DNA of 64,000 nt from Trichaptum fuscoviolaceum (GCA_910574455.1 CAJSYZ010000005.1:5332001-5396000), one strand, 5' to 3'; shown: positions 42,530-56,306, numbered from the stretch's first letter. Notes: generated from the sequence alone by a model not told the origin. Numbers and translations: made by a program.

Positions 42530-45500
42530 ATGCGTGGCTCGAACACCCCCAACGAGAGCGACATCGGTGGCAGTCGGGAAAGAATCGGTCTCGAGTCGCT
42601 CGACGATGTTCGACTTGATGCTGGCCTACTTCCCCTACCCGTGACGGCCGGCAAGAAAGAAACTCGACCGTCGATGCGTCTAGTCGGTGAAAGCCTGCAG
42701 CCGGAGGACGCAAAAGCTACGTTACCGGGGGCTGAGGGCGACGGAAAGGATCGAGTTCATGCAGCGGGTGCTACGAGCAAGGGTGTGCTGCGGATTCAGG
42801 CAACTGCGACTGGGATTCGAAAGAGCGCACGTATCCAAGACCAAAGCAACGGACTGCACAAGTGGTGGGTGCAATTCCGAGAGCGTTTGCGCACCTTTTC
42901 TTCGTTATCAGAGTCGATGATGGGTGGCACGCGCGAGTCCTCCATTTCTTCGCGTGGCTGGCGTCGTGGGCAGGGAGGAGGATCGATAGGGGAAGGCGAC
43001 GAGGATGAAGGGAGAGAAGTAGATGAAATCGTCGTTGACAACGATCTGAGGAGCATGAGCTTCACGCACCCGACGGAATCTGAGCCTCCGCCTACGTTGA
43101 AATTGAACACCGGTGCAGGCGCAGGCGCTACGGAAACCAATAGCAAGAACGGCCATGAGATTTTTGGAATATACGCGCTCCTCCGTTGGCGCGTATTTCC
43201 CTTCATGAATCATTTCTTTGGGACGAGGTTTATAGATGACAGTATGGAGGTTGGATTGTGAGTATCTATCTGATGCTCTTCCTGCTTCTTGCTTAACTTG
43301 CACAATAGTCGGAGAGAAATATGGTTTACTTCCAAATCCCTGGCCTTATATTCCTCCCTCTTCTTCGTTATCAACTGGATTCTCATTATTGCCTTTGGCT
43401 TTCGCCCATACACCCTCTCGGATAAGATCATATATTTCGGCGTAGGTGTGTATACATCTGGTCGTGATGATTAGAGTCCGTGACACTGACTATATTTTTT
43501 TGGTCAGGTCCATTGTTGACTTTACCTCTTCCGTTGGCTGTGGTATATGACTGGCCAAGGTCGAGTTTAAGGTACCATTTATGGGTGGGGGCTGCTGTTT
43601 GGATTTGGTAAGTGCTCTCTGCGACCTATCAATCATCCTCCATATTAATATATTTCCGTATACGCCTTGTAATCCATCATTCAGGCCTTTCTACAATACT
43701 GTCTTCATGTTTGCATGTCATTTTTATCCAGCCAGTATCAATCCTGTCCCAGCCACTTGCGGAACAAGAGATTTCTCGTCTTTTTTCTAGTGCGTCCTCT
43801 CGCTACATCAATGTGCGACTTCCTCCTCCTGAGAATTTTTTATGTTAAGCTTTACAATCGGCCTCCAAGTAATGGGAATGTTCGGTTTGCGTATGGCGCG
43901 TATCGCAAACGCCATCGGTGTTGTGGCTTTCTTCATCTTGAACGTAAGTCCTTCCTTTTTTTCTCCCGTTATGCAGTACGTCATGTCTATTAACACAGAA
44001 ATGCTGATACTCTTTCATCGAAATAGTGCATCCTCATCCTACCAGTCCACCCTCAGTTCACACGAAGTAAGTGCCTACAGGGCCGACTTACTCGTTAACA
44101 TTCTCTGCGCTCAAACTTCCCCCTTTCTATGCTATGATTCTCATGATTAAATTAACCAGACTTGATAAATATGCTCATATTCCACGGTTTCTTGCTATAT
44201 GTGCACTACAAACGAGAGACGGTGAGCTTCTCCTCATCTTTATGAATTAAGTTTACCAGCTTCTTTTGACATAATTGTATGAACTGACTTCATTGAATAT
44301 TGTTTTCATCTTGATATGACTCTTATACTGACGTCAACGGAAGTGCGAGCGCCGTCTCTACTCCCTCCGAGATCAGCTCAAAGTGCAATTCCGAGCGACA
44401 CAGAAGGCGCAAGTGAACGAACGTAAAGCATCAGACTCAAAGAGTCGTCTAACGAGCTATGTTTTCCACGAAGTGCGCGTACCATTAAATACTGCATGTA
44501 AGTCTTATGATGGAGTTTCCTTATCACTCTCGTGTCCCATCTGCCTGGCTATTGTCTGATTTGTGATATATAGTGCTGGCCGTACAAAATCTTGAAGCAT
44601 CCGGCACAATCAGAAAAGCACAGGAGTTGGAATGGGTCGCGCTGGGTGGAAGTTTGAGTATGATGTCGAAAGGTACTCCTCTCCGTTCTCCTCGTCTCTC
44701 CTCCTTCGTTCTACTAACCTATAATCTAGTCCTCAATGATGTCCTCGACTTCGACCGCCTTGACGCGGGGAGGTTCTCTACTGTTAATAGGCCATACAAT
44801 TTTGTGAGTTTTCGGCCATTTTATCATTTATCGAACGAATGAGAAAAAGAGAGCTGATGGCGTACAGCATGAGACGATCAAATCTATATTAGTTCCACTT
44901 GGCCTGGCTGCTACACAAAGGGGTCTCACTCTGAAAGTTGACCTGGATAAGAATATTGATCTTGTACGTCAAACAATTTTGTTCTCCCCCTTTTCAATGT
45001 TAGAAAGAAGGCCATTTTGTGAACTTTTACTTCTAAATCAGGCTGCCCGCCGCGCATCCTTCCATGCCCTCGAGAAACCAAGCTCTTGGATTGACCAGGA
45101 ATTATCTGAGCACCCGGATGAAGAAGGGCTTGTTGTTGGGGATGAGATGAGGTTAAGGCAGATATTGAACAACCTCGCGAGCAATGCATGTAAGTTCACC
45201 TTGAGTGGGGGTGAAATTCGAGTGGTTACACGGCTGGTGTACCCGACAAAACCACATGAAGCGGGGGAAGAAGAGACTCCTGGAGAAAAGACTGATGATG
45301 CGCTGCGTGTGGGGGGCACGCGTGACGAAGGAGATGGAGTTGATGAGAGGGTGAATGGAGGTGAAAAGGATACATTTGTGAAAGAAACTGGAGAGAAAGA
45401 CGGTACAGAGCAACACAACTTCTTATCTCGATGGTCAAATCGCAGAAAAGTTCATAAAAGCGCGACCGCCACATCTTCCAGAACTCTCGACAGCGATCGC

Positions 45501-47245
45501 AGCCTCGAAACCTTATCTAGTGGAGATGGCCTTCAGGCTAGCCCAGCAGATGTCGTCCTCCCCTCTATACCACTTACAAAACTCCAGCTAAGTCGGCATG
45601 ATTCCGATGGGGAGATGGCCAGTCTTGAGAAGATAGTTGTAAGGATTGAGGTCCACGATACGGGGGTTGGGATTCATCCAAAAGAACTCATAGACAAAAG
45701 ACTTTTCAGTCCATATGTCCAAACAGAGGTGACTCTTATTCTGTTGAAGAAGCAAGTTCTTCACTTTATTGATAAAAATTCATTCGCAATTCTCAGATCG
45801 GACGATCTCAGGGAGGCAAAGGGACCGGTCTAGGTCTTGCGCTTATCCGGTGGATTGTAAAGCTTAGTGGTGGCCGCATGGGAGTTAAATCTAGACTGGG
45901 GCATGGCAGCACTTTCTGGTTTGAACTTCGTAAGTCGTCCATCTTCGATGACTCTCATGTTACTCAATTATGTTCTATGCATAGCCCTTGGTGTAGGCAA
46001 GAAAGCTGTTGCAGACACATCTGGCCGGTTGGATTTGCAGTACGGCGGTTCACCAAATTCTCAAGGCAAACGGCAGCGCGCTCTCGGTCTGGAAGAGATA
46101 AAGTTCTTCCGTGAGATCAACGATGGAGAGACACCCTCAGTTCTTGGAAACGAAGCCGAAGGTGCCTCTGATCCCGGTGGTTTCACGCTAGCATCTTCAG
46201 AAAGTCACAACTCTACGGATCCACTTTTGACCCCCCCAGAATATGCAGCTGTAGCGCTTCCGATGCTTTCTAGGGAAGTTCTCGAAAGCATACTGGACAA
46301 AAGGGTCCCGTTTGAGCTCCTCACTCAGCCGAAGTCTAGGGCTGAGAGGGCGAGTGATTTAGCAGAGTTAGGGAACGACTCTACAGCGCCTACAGTATCT
46401 TTACCTCCCGAAATTTCTGAAACACAAGGGACGAAAAGCCCCGAAACAGCAATTACTCATCTACACCCAGCGCCTTCTTTCGTGGCTCCCTCAACCTTGG
46501 CTACAATGCCACTCGATTCGTCTCCCGAACTATCTATTCCTGCGCGCCGCCTCGCGCCTCAACCTCCACCACCTCAAGTTATACCAACTATACGCGTGCT
46601 AGTCGTTGACGATGACATGCTGACTCGTCGACTCATGCAACGTATGCTCACTCGACTTGGATGCTCAGTCGACATGGCTGAGAACGGGGAGATCGCGCTA
46701 CAGAAGATCGTAAACGGACCAATCCCTCCAGGCCTTCTAACCCTACAACGTGGTATGCCACCTAACTTGTTCTCTCATGATTCGGATGGAAAGAGGATAT
46801 CGCATGTGTATAATTACGATGTTATTTTCCTTGATAATCAAATGGTGCGTCCATTTTACGAATTCCTACCCCCCCCCCCAAAAAAAAAAAACCCCCGATA
46901 TCTAACGTTACATAAGCCCGTAATGTCAGGAACAGATACTGTCTTCATCCTAAGGGCATTGGGAAGGAAGGACCTTGTAATTGGTGTAACAGGTTAGTGC
47001 TCTATATCCCAGGTTCACACGTTTCTCTGTCAGAGTTCTCAACAACCACAAAGGCAACGCCCTTCTGTCTGACCAGCAAGAATACTTAGATGTCGGTGTT
47101 GACCGGTGAGCATGTGTCGTTTTTACTATACGTTTGCATGTACTGAAAATGTACCAGTGTACTCACGAAGCCGGTGTTTGAGAGCAGCCTCAAGTCGATG
47201 CTCAGTTGCGCTTACCAGCGCCGTCAGGAAATGAAACTCGATTAG
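42530..47245 (+). CDS. membrane hybrid histidine kinase with response-regulator domain
   Basis: Seventeen exons join in phase (42530-43257, 43309-43445, 43508-43607, 43685-43789, 43850-43943, 44027-44066, 44160-44221, 44344-44497, 44574-44672, 44730-44803, 44868-44963, 45042-45728, 45797-45929, 45985-46844, 46917-46992, 47054-47105, 47158-47245): 1194 residues. The N-terminal 240 residues are disordered. Exons 2-7 encode about six membrane helices ([45 protein letters not shown]) with CGTRDF between two of them. Kinase boxes: H box [13 protein letters not shown] (His about 464), N box [17 protein letters not shown]1 [11 protein letters not shown]2 [11 protein letters not shown]. The receiver domain starts VLVVDDDML, has the acceptor Asp in [13 protein letters not shown] and Lys in LTKPV. 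An insert of about 125 low-complexity residues splits the N and G1 boxes. It senses an unknown signal and passes phosphate onward. The signal and ligand are not evident. Confidence 0.9.
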
Positions 47246-47632
47246 AAACTTCTCTTGGGGAACTTTCTCCTGTCTGTCTCACTTGTGCTGTTCGCGGTCA
47301 TTTAATTCTAATTATTGGTCCTAACTGTAATACGGCGACAGTCTCTGCTCTTCCCCCTCCTACTAGATTCCTCATTTCGCCTTCCAGCTGTGTTCGCTGC
47401 TTTGTTTCCTTTCCTGTTGCATACATCCAGTTTTTCGATTTGTACGTCATCCGGTCCTTACTACTAATGCCACTGCAACGTGACAATTGTATTTATACAC
47501 CCAAGCCTATACATGTAGCTACTATAGTGAACGATGGACGCCAGAGATTTCATATGAGGCGTGACGACACTTATAATGTATGCGCGGTCGAGAATCGGAG
47601 AGGAAGTATCATCCAGAAAAGGTTTGGTGACC
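47246..47632. other. gap between two convergent genes
   Basis: 3' regions of the kinase and the permease; no further gene seen. Confidence 0.6.
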
Positions 47633-50303
47633 TCAACTTTCCACATCGACCATGCTTGTCTCTGCTCGCCCTATATTAACTTTCTCCTTGTCAATCCTGT
47701 AAGAGCTTTCAGTTTCTGATTTTGTTCCTGATACGCTGGCACTGCCAGGACCAAGGTAGTTGTGATGCTGTGACAAGAACAAATTGAATTAGTTCAAACA
47801 GTTCATCTTCGAATCCACTTTGTCCTACCCAGTGAAGTTTGTACCAAATCCAGGACAGGATACAGACAGAGCCCATGATAGGCCCCGCATAGTTCATCGT
47901 TGATGCAGTAACAGGCCGGACTTGAGGCAAGATTAATACACTACAGAATATAATGAGATAATATCGTAATAATCGAGTGAGATTTCGGACAAACCCTGTT
48001 TCCAGTAGCGTCCTGCAACAGCACAAACGATAAGCTCCTTTTCAATATATTTCGCAAAACAAAGTATAAATACCATAGTATCGCATATACATTAACTGCA
48101 TAACCCCATTTTCCCATGTTGAAAGGACCAGGAGAGAACTTTACATTGTTATTCTTCTGCAGTGCTATACCAATTTTAGCGACGACTGGTATCTACGTAG
48201 TGAATTAATTTGAATTAGGGCTAAAGGGTTACATCAAGCTTACCATGTATGATAAATCAAGTGCCACAGCTGTTATGCTACAAATGCTCAACTAAGAAAA
48301 CCACGATGCGTACGTTGATACACTTACCTGAATATCGCATTGATCTAGGTTACGTTTAAGTCAAAAACATTGAGATTAGTCGAGCAGTTCTGCTACTCAC
48401 GGCGACAACGGATGCAAGATACAAAAGGCCGAATATTGTCGCAACAATGACAGTCAAGATCGTAGCGTTAACTGGGGTCCCAGTCCTCGTCCAGATTTTT
48501 GCGAAGAAACGACGATCTGGGAATGCATTCTAGCCCATACCAGATGAGGGAAAAGCATTATGCAGATCCTATCAACTCACATCGCGGGAAATGGCATATA
48601 CACCTGCACAAAGAAAAGTTAAAGGGACATACGATGCGCATGATTAATAGCGCACTTCGTATACAAGCAAGTTGACAGGTTGCCGCAGTCATTGTCTGAA
48701 CAATTATGACAAATGACCATAGACCTAATGCTCCCTTCTTACCGAGGTTATCCCACAGGATCTGCACGATAGATTGTTTCAGTTCTAGCCTCCTAAGGGA
48801 GAAAATGAAACTACTTGGGAAACAGCCAAGCCAGTCGGGCCGGGAAGCACGGTGAGGTCACGAATTCCATAGCAAAGCGATACATTGACGAAGAAGCCAA
48901 GGATGGCAGTAATAATCACTAAGTAGTAATAAATGTCATCAACATGACTCTAACATGCAGTGAACACGATGCAAGCGTGCTTACCTGCCGATACAATTGC
49001 TACAGGAGCTGTGACAGCTGCATTCTTCACCTCTTCGGATAAATCTTCGGGATATGTATGAAATCATGAAGGGCACTGAATGAAAAGTGAGGTACACACG
49101 CGCAGCTGCATCATAATCGGTCTAGACGCATACCAGATTAGACGCGTAGATGCAGATCTGTTCAAAATCATCATCACCTACCATCACCCATTGCACGCTC
49201 AAAAGACCAAGAAGGAGCGCAAATCCCCTGTTATTCCAGCCAGATTCATCAACGATCTTTGTATAGCTATCAGCGAAGGATGCTTTCAGGTGCAAGCGAT
49301 ATGAAACGACTTACGCTAGACCATACAAATTTATGGCTTGCAAGATTTCCCGATCCAGTGGCGGGGATTGCGATGATAATTGCGATGCTGGTGAGAACGT
49401 TAAAAAATACTGATTTTATTTCAGTAACTTGGATGTTTGAAGTACAAGAGGAAAAGTACCATAGATAGATGTAATCTGGTGCAGGGACTTTGTGGGAAGG
49501 CTGTTCAAGATTCCGAGAGCTACCGTCAAGCCCACGTAGAGGCCGAGAACTTGTCCCGTGGAAGCAACAAATGCACCATCTGAGCCTATAGTCACAGCAG
49601 CAAATATCATTTGGGCACTATGAATGAGGTGTCAGAGGAGTGAACCCCAGAGGGCCAGTTTCCACCGACGTACAGTGCAAAAGTGACTGAAGCAGGAGTA
49701 GCTAGCTGTCCTATAACTGTCATCCTGTATTGTGAAAGAAAGGCATCGGATCTTGGCTAGCGAATTATGGATATAGATACATACCATGCTGTCACGAAGG
49801 AAACACTTGCTCGATACCGCTCTGGAACCACAAACGCTGTACTGGTATAGATTCCTCCTGCGGTAGGGTATGCTGAGACAAGTTCTGATGCTCTAATCAG
49901 ATATAATTCACGAAGAAATGAGAACTTCATACCTGCCACTGAAGCGGCTATAGCAAGGCAACCGAAACTACCCATAAACCAAGCCCATATCGCTGTCGCC
50001 GGCCCTCCAAGGAGGATAGGTGTATTGAATGTCGAAGCTATACTTGCAGCACATCTTTATACTGATCAGGCTGATGTTGACACAAGCGAAGAATGGATGA
50101 CCAACGTACCCCAGGACGCCGAGAGCGAAAGAAAGAGTGCTGAGGTTCGTGAACTCTCTTCGGAGCTCCCGGTGGATGCCGAGCTGGATTAGGCGCTCGT
50201 CTTCCTCCTCTATGGAACTCAAACCTTCTTCGCGACCACGATGTTCGACGAGTCCCCCATCTCCCCGCTTTTCTGCAAAAATTTCGCTGCTGGTTATCGA
50301 CAT
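47633..50303 (-). CDS. amino acid/GABA-choline type permease (APC superfamily)
   Basis: Start ATG at 50303 (MSITSSEIFAEKRGDG). Exon 1 ends at 50110; exon 2 is 50054-49933; many short exons follow. Family signatures in order: LSTLSFALGVLG, then ASIASTFNTPILLGGP with the next helix WAWFMGSFGCLAIAASVA. ELVSAYPTAGGIYTSTAF follows (the conserved SAYPTAGG loop), then VIGQLATPASVTFALSAQ and AIIIAIPATGSGN. Near the C terminus is ILPQVRPVTASTMNYA with the last helix. I chose the final exon 47767-47633 because its acceptor (TTGTCACAG) keeps the frame into a polar tail ending MVDVES. About 12 helices are expected in the plasma membrane. It imports an amino acid, GABA or choline-like compound; the substrate is undetermined. 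I did not verify every internal intron, so exon edges between 47830 and 49930 are approximate. Confidence 0.8.
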
Positions 50304-51156
50304 CTGTGGGCTTGGCTTCCAACGGCTGCGGGTCGCCTTTTGTGCAGAGCAAGCGACCACAGTTAGTTTTATAGCGACTCGGATACTCTCCCGTGGTGAC
50401 GTTAGACATCAAACTACTCGATTGAAAGCCGAAGAAGCCCCACCATGCCAGTGAGAAAAAGATACTGAACGTCTCTTCAACAAGGCTTGATAACGGTTGA
50501 CCCACCGTCAAAACATGGTCATCTGACAACAACCTTGGTCCTCGGAGATGCACTAACGCATCTGTCGTTGAGAAAGTTACGTTCTCTATTCATTCCCAAG
50601 GTTTGCATGTAAGGTTTGATTCTGTGATTGAAGAGCATACATTGCACCACTCGATTCTAACTGACTTCTTCGTTGACTTAATAAGTTGAATCAATGCCAG
50701 TCGATTGGAAACCGTCGTTGGTGCACTGTCTTGCATAAGTAGTGAAAGATAGGCTGGGTATGTTTTGCACAGCGGGATGATTTGAGGGGGGATGTAGAAT
50801 ACTTCGATATGGAGAACCTGAGATAGATGGTTGGTCTTAATGGCCCGGACCCAAGTTCGACGTTGTGACCGGGGTTCGTCCCGAAAGACACTCGGCGGCA
50901 ATGTGCAATCCACTCAGAATCGTCTCGTTTATCCGGCTGGAGCTTGAAGAACTGTGAATTCCAAAGGGTCGATAAGAAGTATGTTATACACGTGCAACTC
51001 AATGGAGGGTGCATTTGTACATGATATACACTTACTCGAACTGCTGAGTGTGCTTCCTATCTTTCTTGTATGCCTCTGCTATCCTCGAACACTGTACCAT
51101 CTTAAAGCTCACAGTGTGATCTCAGCAAGAAGTGAGCTAGTTACAAGCGATCAATA
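50304..51156. other. divergent promoter region, permease and DUF3445 gene
   Basis: An ORF on the minus strand (50553-50038) overlaps the permease start out of frame and is not coding. No gene supported. Confidence 0.5.
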
Positions 51157-52930
51157 ATGGCATTCTATCCTGTACTCGAAGCTTTGATTGTCGGAACTGC
51201 ATTGTTACTCTGTTGGTACCTGTACTCGAGGTCTATCTCTCAGAACAATTCTCTTTCACAGAGCAACCCCAGCGGACTACCCGACCCGGATCCACTGCTT
51301 GAATTTGACTTGGTGGGTAAAGTATCCAACTCTAAGTATGCTAAATATTCTGATCATTTCTAGACTACAGCAACGACGAGAAATCATGTCTACGTCAACA
51401 AGACTATACGATTCCCTTATTACCAGGTCAATCAACTCCCGTACTTTCTTCAACTGCTTTGTACTTGTACTGAGCATGATCTCCAGACGATGTCCCATCA
51501 ACCGATGCAAATCAACGATTGGATCGAGATCGATAAGGACTTGAAATGGTATATAACCGAGAAGACTCGAGTTATTGAGGAGCAAGGTCATAAATTTGAG
51601 CTGTCTGATTATATCATTGGTTTACTTACTCAGTCATGGTCTTCCATCAACAGGGCGAAAAGTCATCGATTCGCTTTCCGAAAATGACGCTGGCTGTGGC
51701 GAACTGATGGAGACTCTTGTTGATTATCTCCCAAAGCGATATCCAACGTTATTTGAGAGGATCGACTGCAAAGGGGGAGGTATATGGAACAAAGTCACCA
51801 ACGAGAAGATCACAGGTTTAGAGGGCAAGATCGGTGTCGACGCATTGAAAGTCTGCGCAAGGTCAGTATCACTTCCATCCCTGGTCTGCAATGTTGACGC
51901 AAATTCACGGTATAGGCTGGTCGAAGATGATTTTTTGATGGGTCGCGAAAGAGAGGATGGACATGTGTATTTCACCGGAGGACTAGTTGCATTTCCAGGT
52001 ATACATAGTTTCACTTGATAATGTTTAAATGCATATTAACGAGGCAACAGGATTCTATCTTCTTTCGGAAAAGATAAACAAATCCTTGGAAGAAGTTCAT
52101 AGTCCAGTGCCTTACTTCAATCAGAAGTTGCTAATGAGCGTCGAGCGCACATTGAAGCGGTTCAAGCCCGATGAGCCTTTTGAGCGCACTAGTTGGGAAA
52201 TTGTCGATGACCGAAATTTATTCTTCCGTGAGCACAAACCAAAATGGATTGGATTGAACATAGCTGAAATAAGCAAATGCCCTTGAAGACAATATTGCAG
52301 CCGGGGAAGGCTCTCAGAAGAAGATTAGCGAAAAGCTCCACCCGAAGGATCTTTTCTTCCGGGTTGATCACCAAACGTTCCGCAAACTCCCTAGGACGAA
52401 AGCTATCATATTTGGCGTGTAGGTGGTAATGGTACCGTGATTGGTTCGTACTTAATGCTCAATAGGCACCCGATTATGAAGCGTCTTGAGGACTTTGAAG
52501 ATAGCCCATTACTTCCCGCATTACTTATAAAGGTGCATGAAGAAGCGGACAAGGTTCTGATGGATGTGAGAGTTGCAATTGCATATATAGGACACTGGCA
52601 GTTCTGAGTACTGACAGTGAAACTCGGGACTGATAGTACAAATTAGCGCCAGTATACCAGGAACGGATGATGCCCTATCTTCGTGAGATGACTGCCAGGC
52701 AAATTGAAAGGGGTCTGATTCGGTGAGCCAACTTAGTACGCTTTGAATAGAGACTGATCCGATGAGACGTCGTTAGCGGTGACGAGGAAATTGGACGCTT
52801 CAGGGAGCTTATTCGTGTTTCCAAGGGCCAGAAGTACCCAAGTACACAGACATCGTTGGCCAATCCCACGGAATCGGAGCTCGCAATACAACTTGAAGCC
52901 GAGAAACGAGGATCGAATGAACGGACTTAA
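51157..52930 (+). CDS. DUF3445 family protein (haem-dependent oxidative N-demethylase-like), membrane-anchored
   Basis: ATG at 51157 begins a short N-terminal helix (ALIVGTALLLCWYLY) followed by a polar linker, suggesting an ER anchor as in microsomal enzymes. The conserved domain starts YYQ/TMSHQPMQINDWIEIDK across an intron, then LVDYLPKRYPTLFERI, VCARLVEDDFLM, PVPYFNQKLLMSVERTLKRF, RTSWEIVDD, LFFRVDHQTFRKLPRTKAI and ends in a basic tail at TAA 52928-52930. A 55-base intron from TTCC/GTGAGC (52229) to AATAAG joins frames that otherwise hit a stop at 52284. Bacterial and fungal members of this family bind haem and oxidatively demethylate amines; the substrate here is unknown. It is head to head with an amino-acid/choline-type permease, a pairing that would fit uptake and catabolism of a methylated amine, but that is inference. 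Confidence 0.82.
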
Positions 52931-53037
52931 CTAAACAAATTATTCGATGAGCATCGTAATGATTAGTGTGCTGAAAGACGAGGTTATTCCCTACCCACTC
53001 TGTAACCAGATTTGTCGAGAACAACGTCCATATGCAA

Positions 53038-56000
53038 TCAAATAGCAATCATAGATTGACGCCATTTTGAACTGAGCTCGTCCACTTTGAGAACGACTCC
53101 CGCTGCCGACCTTCTTAACCTCAATTCTTGAGATCCACCACCACCTTGTACTCGGACACCACTCTCCAAGGCCTCAAGCACATGCCCTGCCCATTCACCA
53201 GTGCTCACCAGAAGACTTGGGTGATCTAAGCCTAATGATCGGCCACCATCCAGATCCAAGCAGCCGTCGAGGACAATTAACGCAAGTTCAAGGCTAGCCG
53301 TCAGCACTGCCGCTTCCTTTTCCTTTTCCTCCGGTGCACTTGACATGGGACGTGTTCCAAGTGTGACAGCAAGCTCAAGCGCGTCAGGCGCAAGAACAGA
53401 TAAGTAAGCCGATGAATGGCGAGCAGCATGCATGAGGACGCCAACTGTTCCGAGAAAGTGGGCAAGGACGAGTGGGCTTAGAATGAGGCCAGTGCCTGCC
53501 GCATGGTATGCATAAGTGCGGTAGGCACTCCGCTCCTCACGCGCTTGTTCGTCTCGAAGGAAAAGCCAGAACTTGCCAATCAACGGCCCTAAGAAGTATT
53601 CTGCAGCTAACTCCGCGAATGAAAACGATCCATCCACTTTCGGCTCAAACGTGGTCTGCGCCTTCTTCTGAATTACTTCTGTGACTTGCGTGGGCTTCTT
53701 AATTCGAAGCTGCCGCGAGCGTACGATCTCAGGCACCTTTTCTTCAGCCGCATTCTTCCCGCTCTCGATAGCCGCTTGGCTGATGTCGTCTAACATCCGT
53801 TGGACCTGGCTGCCTTGATGATCCTTTTCATATGAGATGAGCTTCCTGTGAAGTGGTTGAGGAAGTTGCTTGCTCGGAAATGCGATTTTCTGTGCATCAA
53901 CAAGTGACGCAGGTACAGGGAGTGACGCAAGTTCACGAGCACCTAAAGCCATGGCGTTGAGCATGACGAAACGCTGTGCTATAGAATATTGGTTCTTGAA
54001 GTATTCGTCAATAATCGCCCTACAAACGGCGTGAACGGGATGTTTAGACTAGAACTGAACGTTAATTGTGAGGCATAACGTACGGGACTGCTTTCTTGGG
54101 GCTGCAGACAACGAGTGCCGTAACTGCTCCCTGTCTCTTCTCGTCAAACCCGTCCAGCTCAAAGTTGTTCTGAAGGCCAACAAGCGCATACACGAGGTTC
54201 ACAGCATTTTCCTCTGCAATGCGTCAGTAAACACGTTCTATACGAGATTAGTTACTCACCTAATTCGAGCCCATAGTTTCTCTTCCTCCTTATGAGCTCC
54301 TCCGCACAGTTCAGAGCAACCTCTATACGGTCAGCCTGCTCCGCGTCATCTGATTTCGCACTTCCCCTCAGCATATTACCAAGGTCCGCAAGGTATACAG
54401 GCTTTTGAATCCTCTTCTTTCCCAGCCTGAGAGTTGCATCCCTTTCCATCTCGTCTAGTTCTGATGGTGTTGGGGATGGAGAGCGGGATGAAGTTGGAGA
54501 AGATGCGTAGCCGACTAGCGAGTCATCTGAGTCATATCCCGAGTTGACGACTTGCACGAGCGATTGCTTTTTGGTGGTTGTTGAGCTCGGAGACACAGTT
54601 ACAGAGGCCTCAACATTGTCGTCAAGTTCGATCCTTGCTACGTCGTATGCAGCCTCAGTCGCATCAACATCCCTCCCGGTGATGAGAACCCGAACCTTCC
54701 GAGCCCATTCTTGCCCTTGCCCTTGACCTTCCCATTGTTCGAAGTTCAATGACTTACCACTCTGCTTCGCTACGATCTCTGCAGCTAGCATTCCACATCT
54801 GCGAACTGCCGGGTCCAGGTGCGATATAAACGTGCTGATAGCGCTGATAAATTCAGTGGAGAATGCGAGCGACTGCACGGGTGGTGCGTTCGAAGGAAAC
54901 GAGAGAACAGTCAAGAGAATGATGGTCGTAATATCTAAGCATCCTTCAGCAAACATACCAAACCAGAGTGATGTAATTTCCGCTCACACTGGTGTTGAGG
55001 CAGTAATGAATGTTTGATATGTTCGGATGATGACCAAACGCTCATAACCTTGGTTAGAAGAGTCTCAACACCCTTAGGAGGAATAGCTGAGAGATGTGTT
55101 AATTGACATACAGTATGAAAAAAAGACGTGGAACTTTCACCATTTTCGTCGCTGATAGCAGCCCAAGTCACCAAGATTCTTGCTATAGTGATATCCCATT
55201 TCCGAGTCAACAGAACAGATGTTATTGATTGCCACTTTTCATCTCCTTCGTCCTCCAGGAAACCAATCAACCTTGAGACAAATCGAGCTTCCCTTTTGAT
55301 AAGGCCCCTGCATTCGGAGGAAGTATCGAAGCCATCTGGAATGAGCGAGAGATTCGTAAATAGGGAGGTATAGACGGTCGAGAGGAGTGTGATAGGAAGT
55401 GATTCCCACACATCAATCCATAATTTAGAGTATATCTCTAGATGATTCCCCGAGAGCGTCTGAAACCGCGTCCGTATTGTGGACAACGTCATAGCAAAGA
55501 AGCTTGTTTGCGATGGCGCCAATATCGCAGTCGATGGAAATAAACCAACATTAATCATTTTCGTGACAAGGTGGGTCAGCGACGACAAGATTTCTATAGA
55601 TGTCATTAGCAGCTCAGATGGTAGTGTTTCAAGGATACTCACCCGAGGTTGGTTCCGAGGCGGAAGACAATACGAGCTGTTCGACTCTCAGACAAAGACG
55701 TGATTGGAAAGTATGGGGCGACAGGTCTTCGGGTACATCTTCTAGACCACGGGCATTTGCTACTTTCGTCGGTACAGAAAGGATGTTTCGAACGAGGTCC
55801 ACCCAAGTATTGGCCCTTCCGTGCGCAGGCAATGCGGAAGATTGTGCAAATACGACGGCGTGAAGCTGGTCAATGGGGTAGAAGCGACCGAGCCTGCACA
55901 ACACGTCTATTGAGAAATCGCTGAGAGGAGAATTGAGGATAGAGCTGTATGCGAGAACGGCGATGCGCCCCGCTACGTTTGACGCTGAAAAGAAGACGTC

Positions 56001-56306
56001 CGGACAGAAGTATACGAAGAGAAGCGGTTCAAGGCTCTGCTCTTTGAAGCTCGAATACCAAGCAGGTACAACGGTGTCCAGAAGCGCCGACTGTAGAATT
56101 GGGATATTCTTCAATATTTTTTGTGATCCAGGGCGTGAATATGGCTTTGTGTTGTAGCTATGATATGCAGGAGGTAATAATCCTATCGCATATAGCGGTG
56201 CGCACAATAAAGCAAGGATCTCGGAGAGTTCATGGACTGGACCTTGAAGCCGGGAAATAGTTTCTCTGATCTCCGTCAAAACAATATCGTCAAACTCTGC
56301 CGACAT
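53038..56306 (-). CDS. TEL2: telomere length regulation / TTT complex subunit TEL2 (TELO2)
   Basis: Start ATG at 56306 (MSAEFDDIVLTEIRETI). The first exon runs to 55643. Later exons cover roughly 55590-54960, 54945-54265, 54215-54095 and 54020-53038. The conserved TEL2 domain is clear: DSDDSLVGY, then RIQKPVYLADLGNMLRG and ADRIEVALNCAEELIRRKRN. AVNLVYALVGLQNNFELDGF follows, then FKNQYSIAQRFVMLNAMALG and YFLGPLIGKFWLFLRD, ending at 53038. TEL2 with TTI1 and TTI2 stabilises PIKK kinases (TOR, ATM, ATR) in the cytosol and nucleus as an HSP90 co-factor. It shares a 265-base divergent promoter with the ASC-1-like gene and converges with the DUF3445 gene, only 107 bases apart. It looks intact, although I did not test every splice phase. 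Confidence 0.9.

Noticed and set aside
50038..50553. 171-residue minus-strand ORF upstream of the permease
   Set aside because: It overlaps the permease first exon in a different frame, while the permease frame has conserved family motifs.
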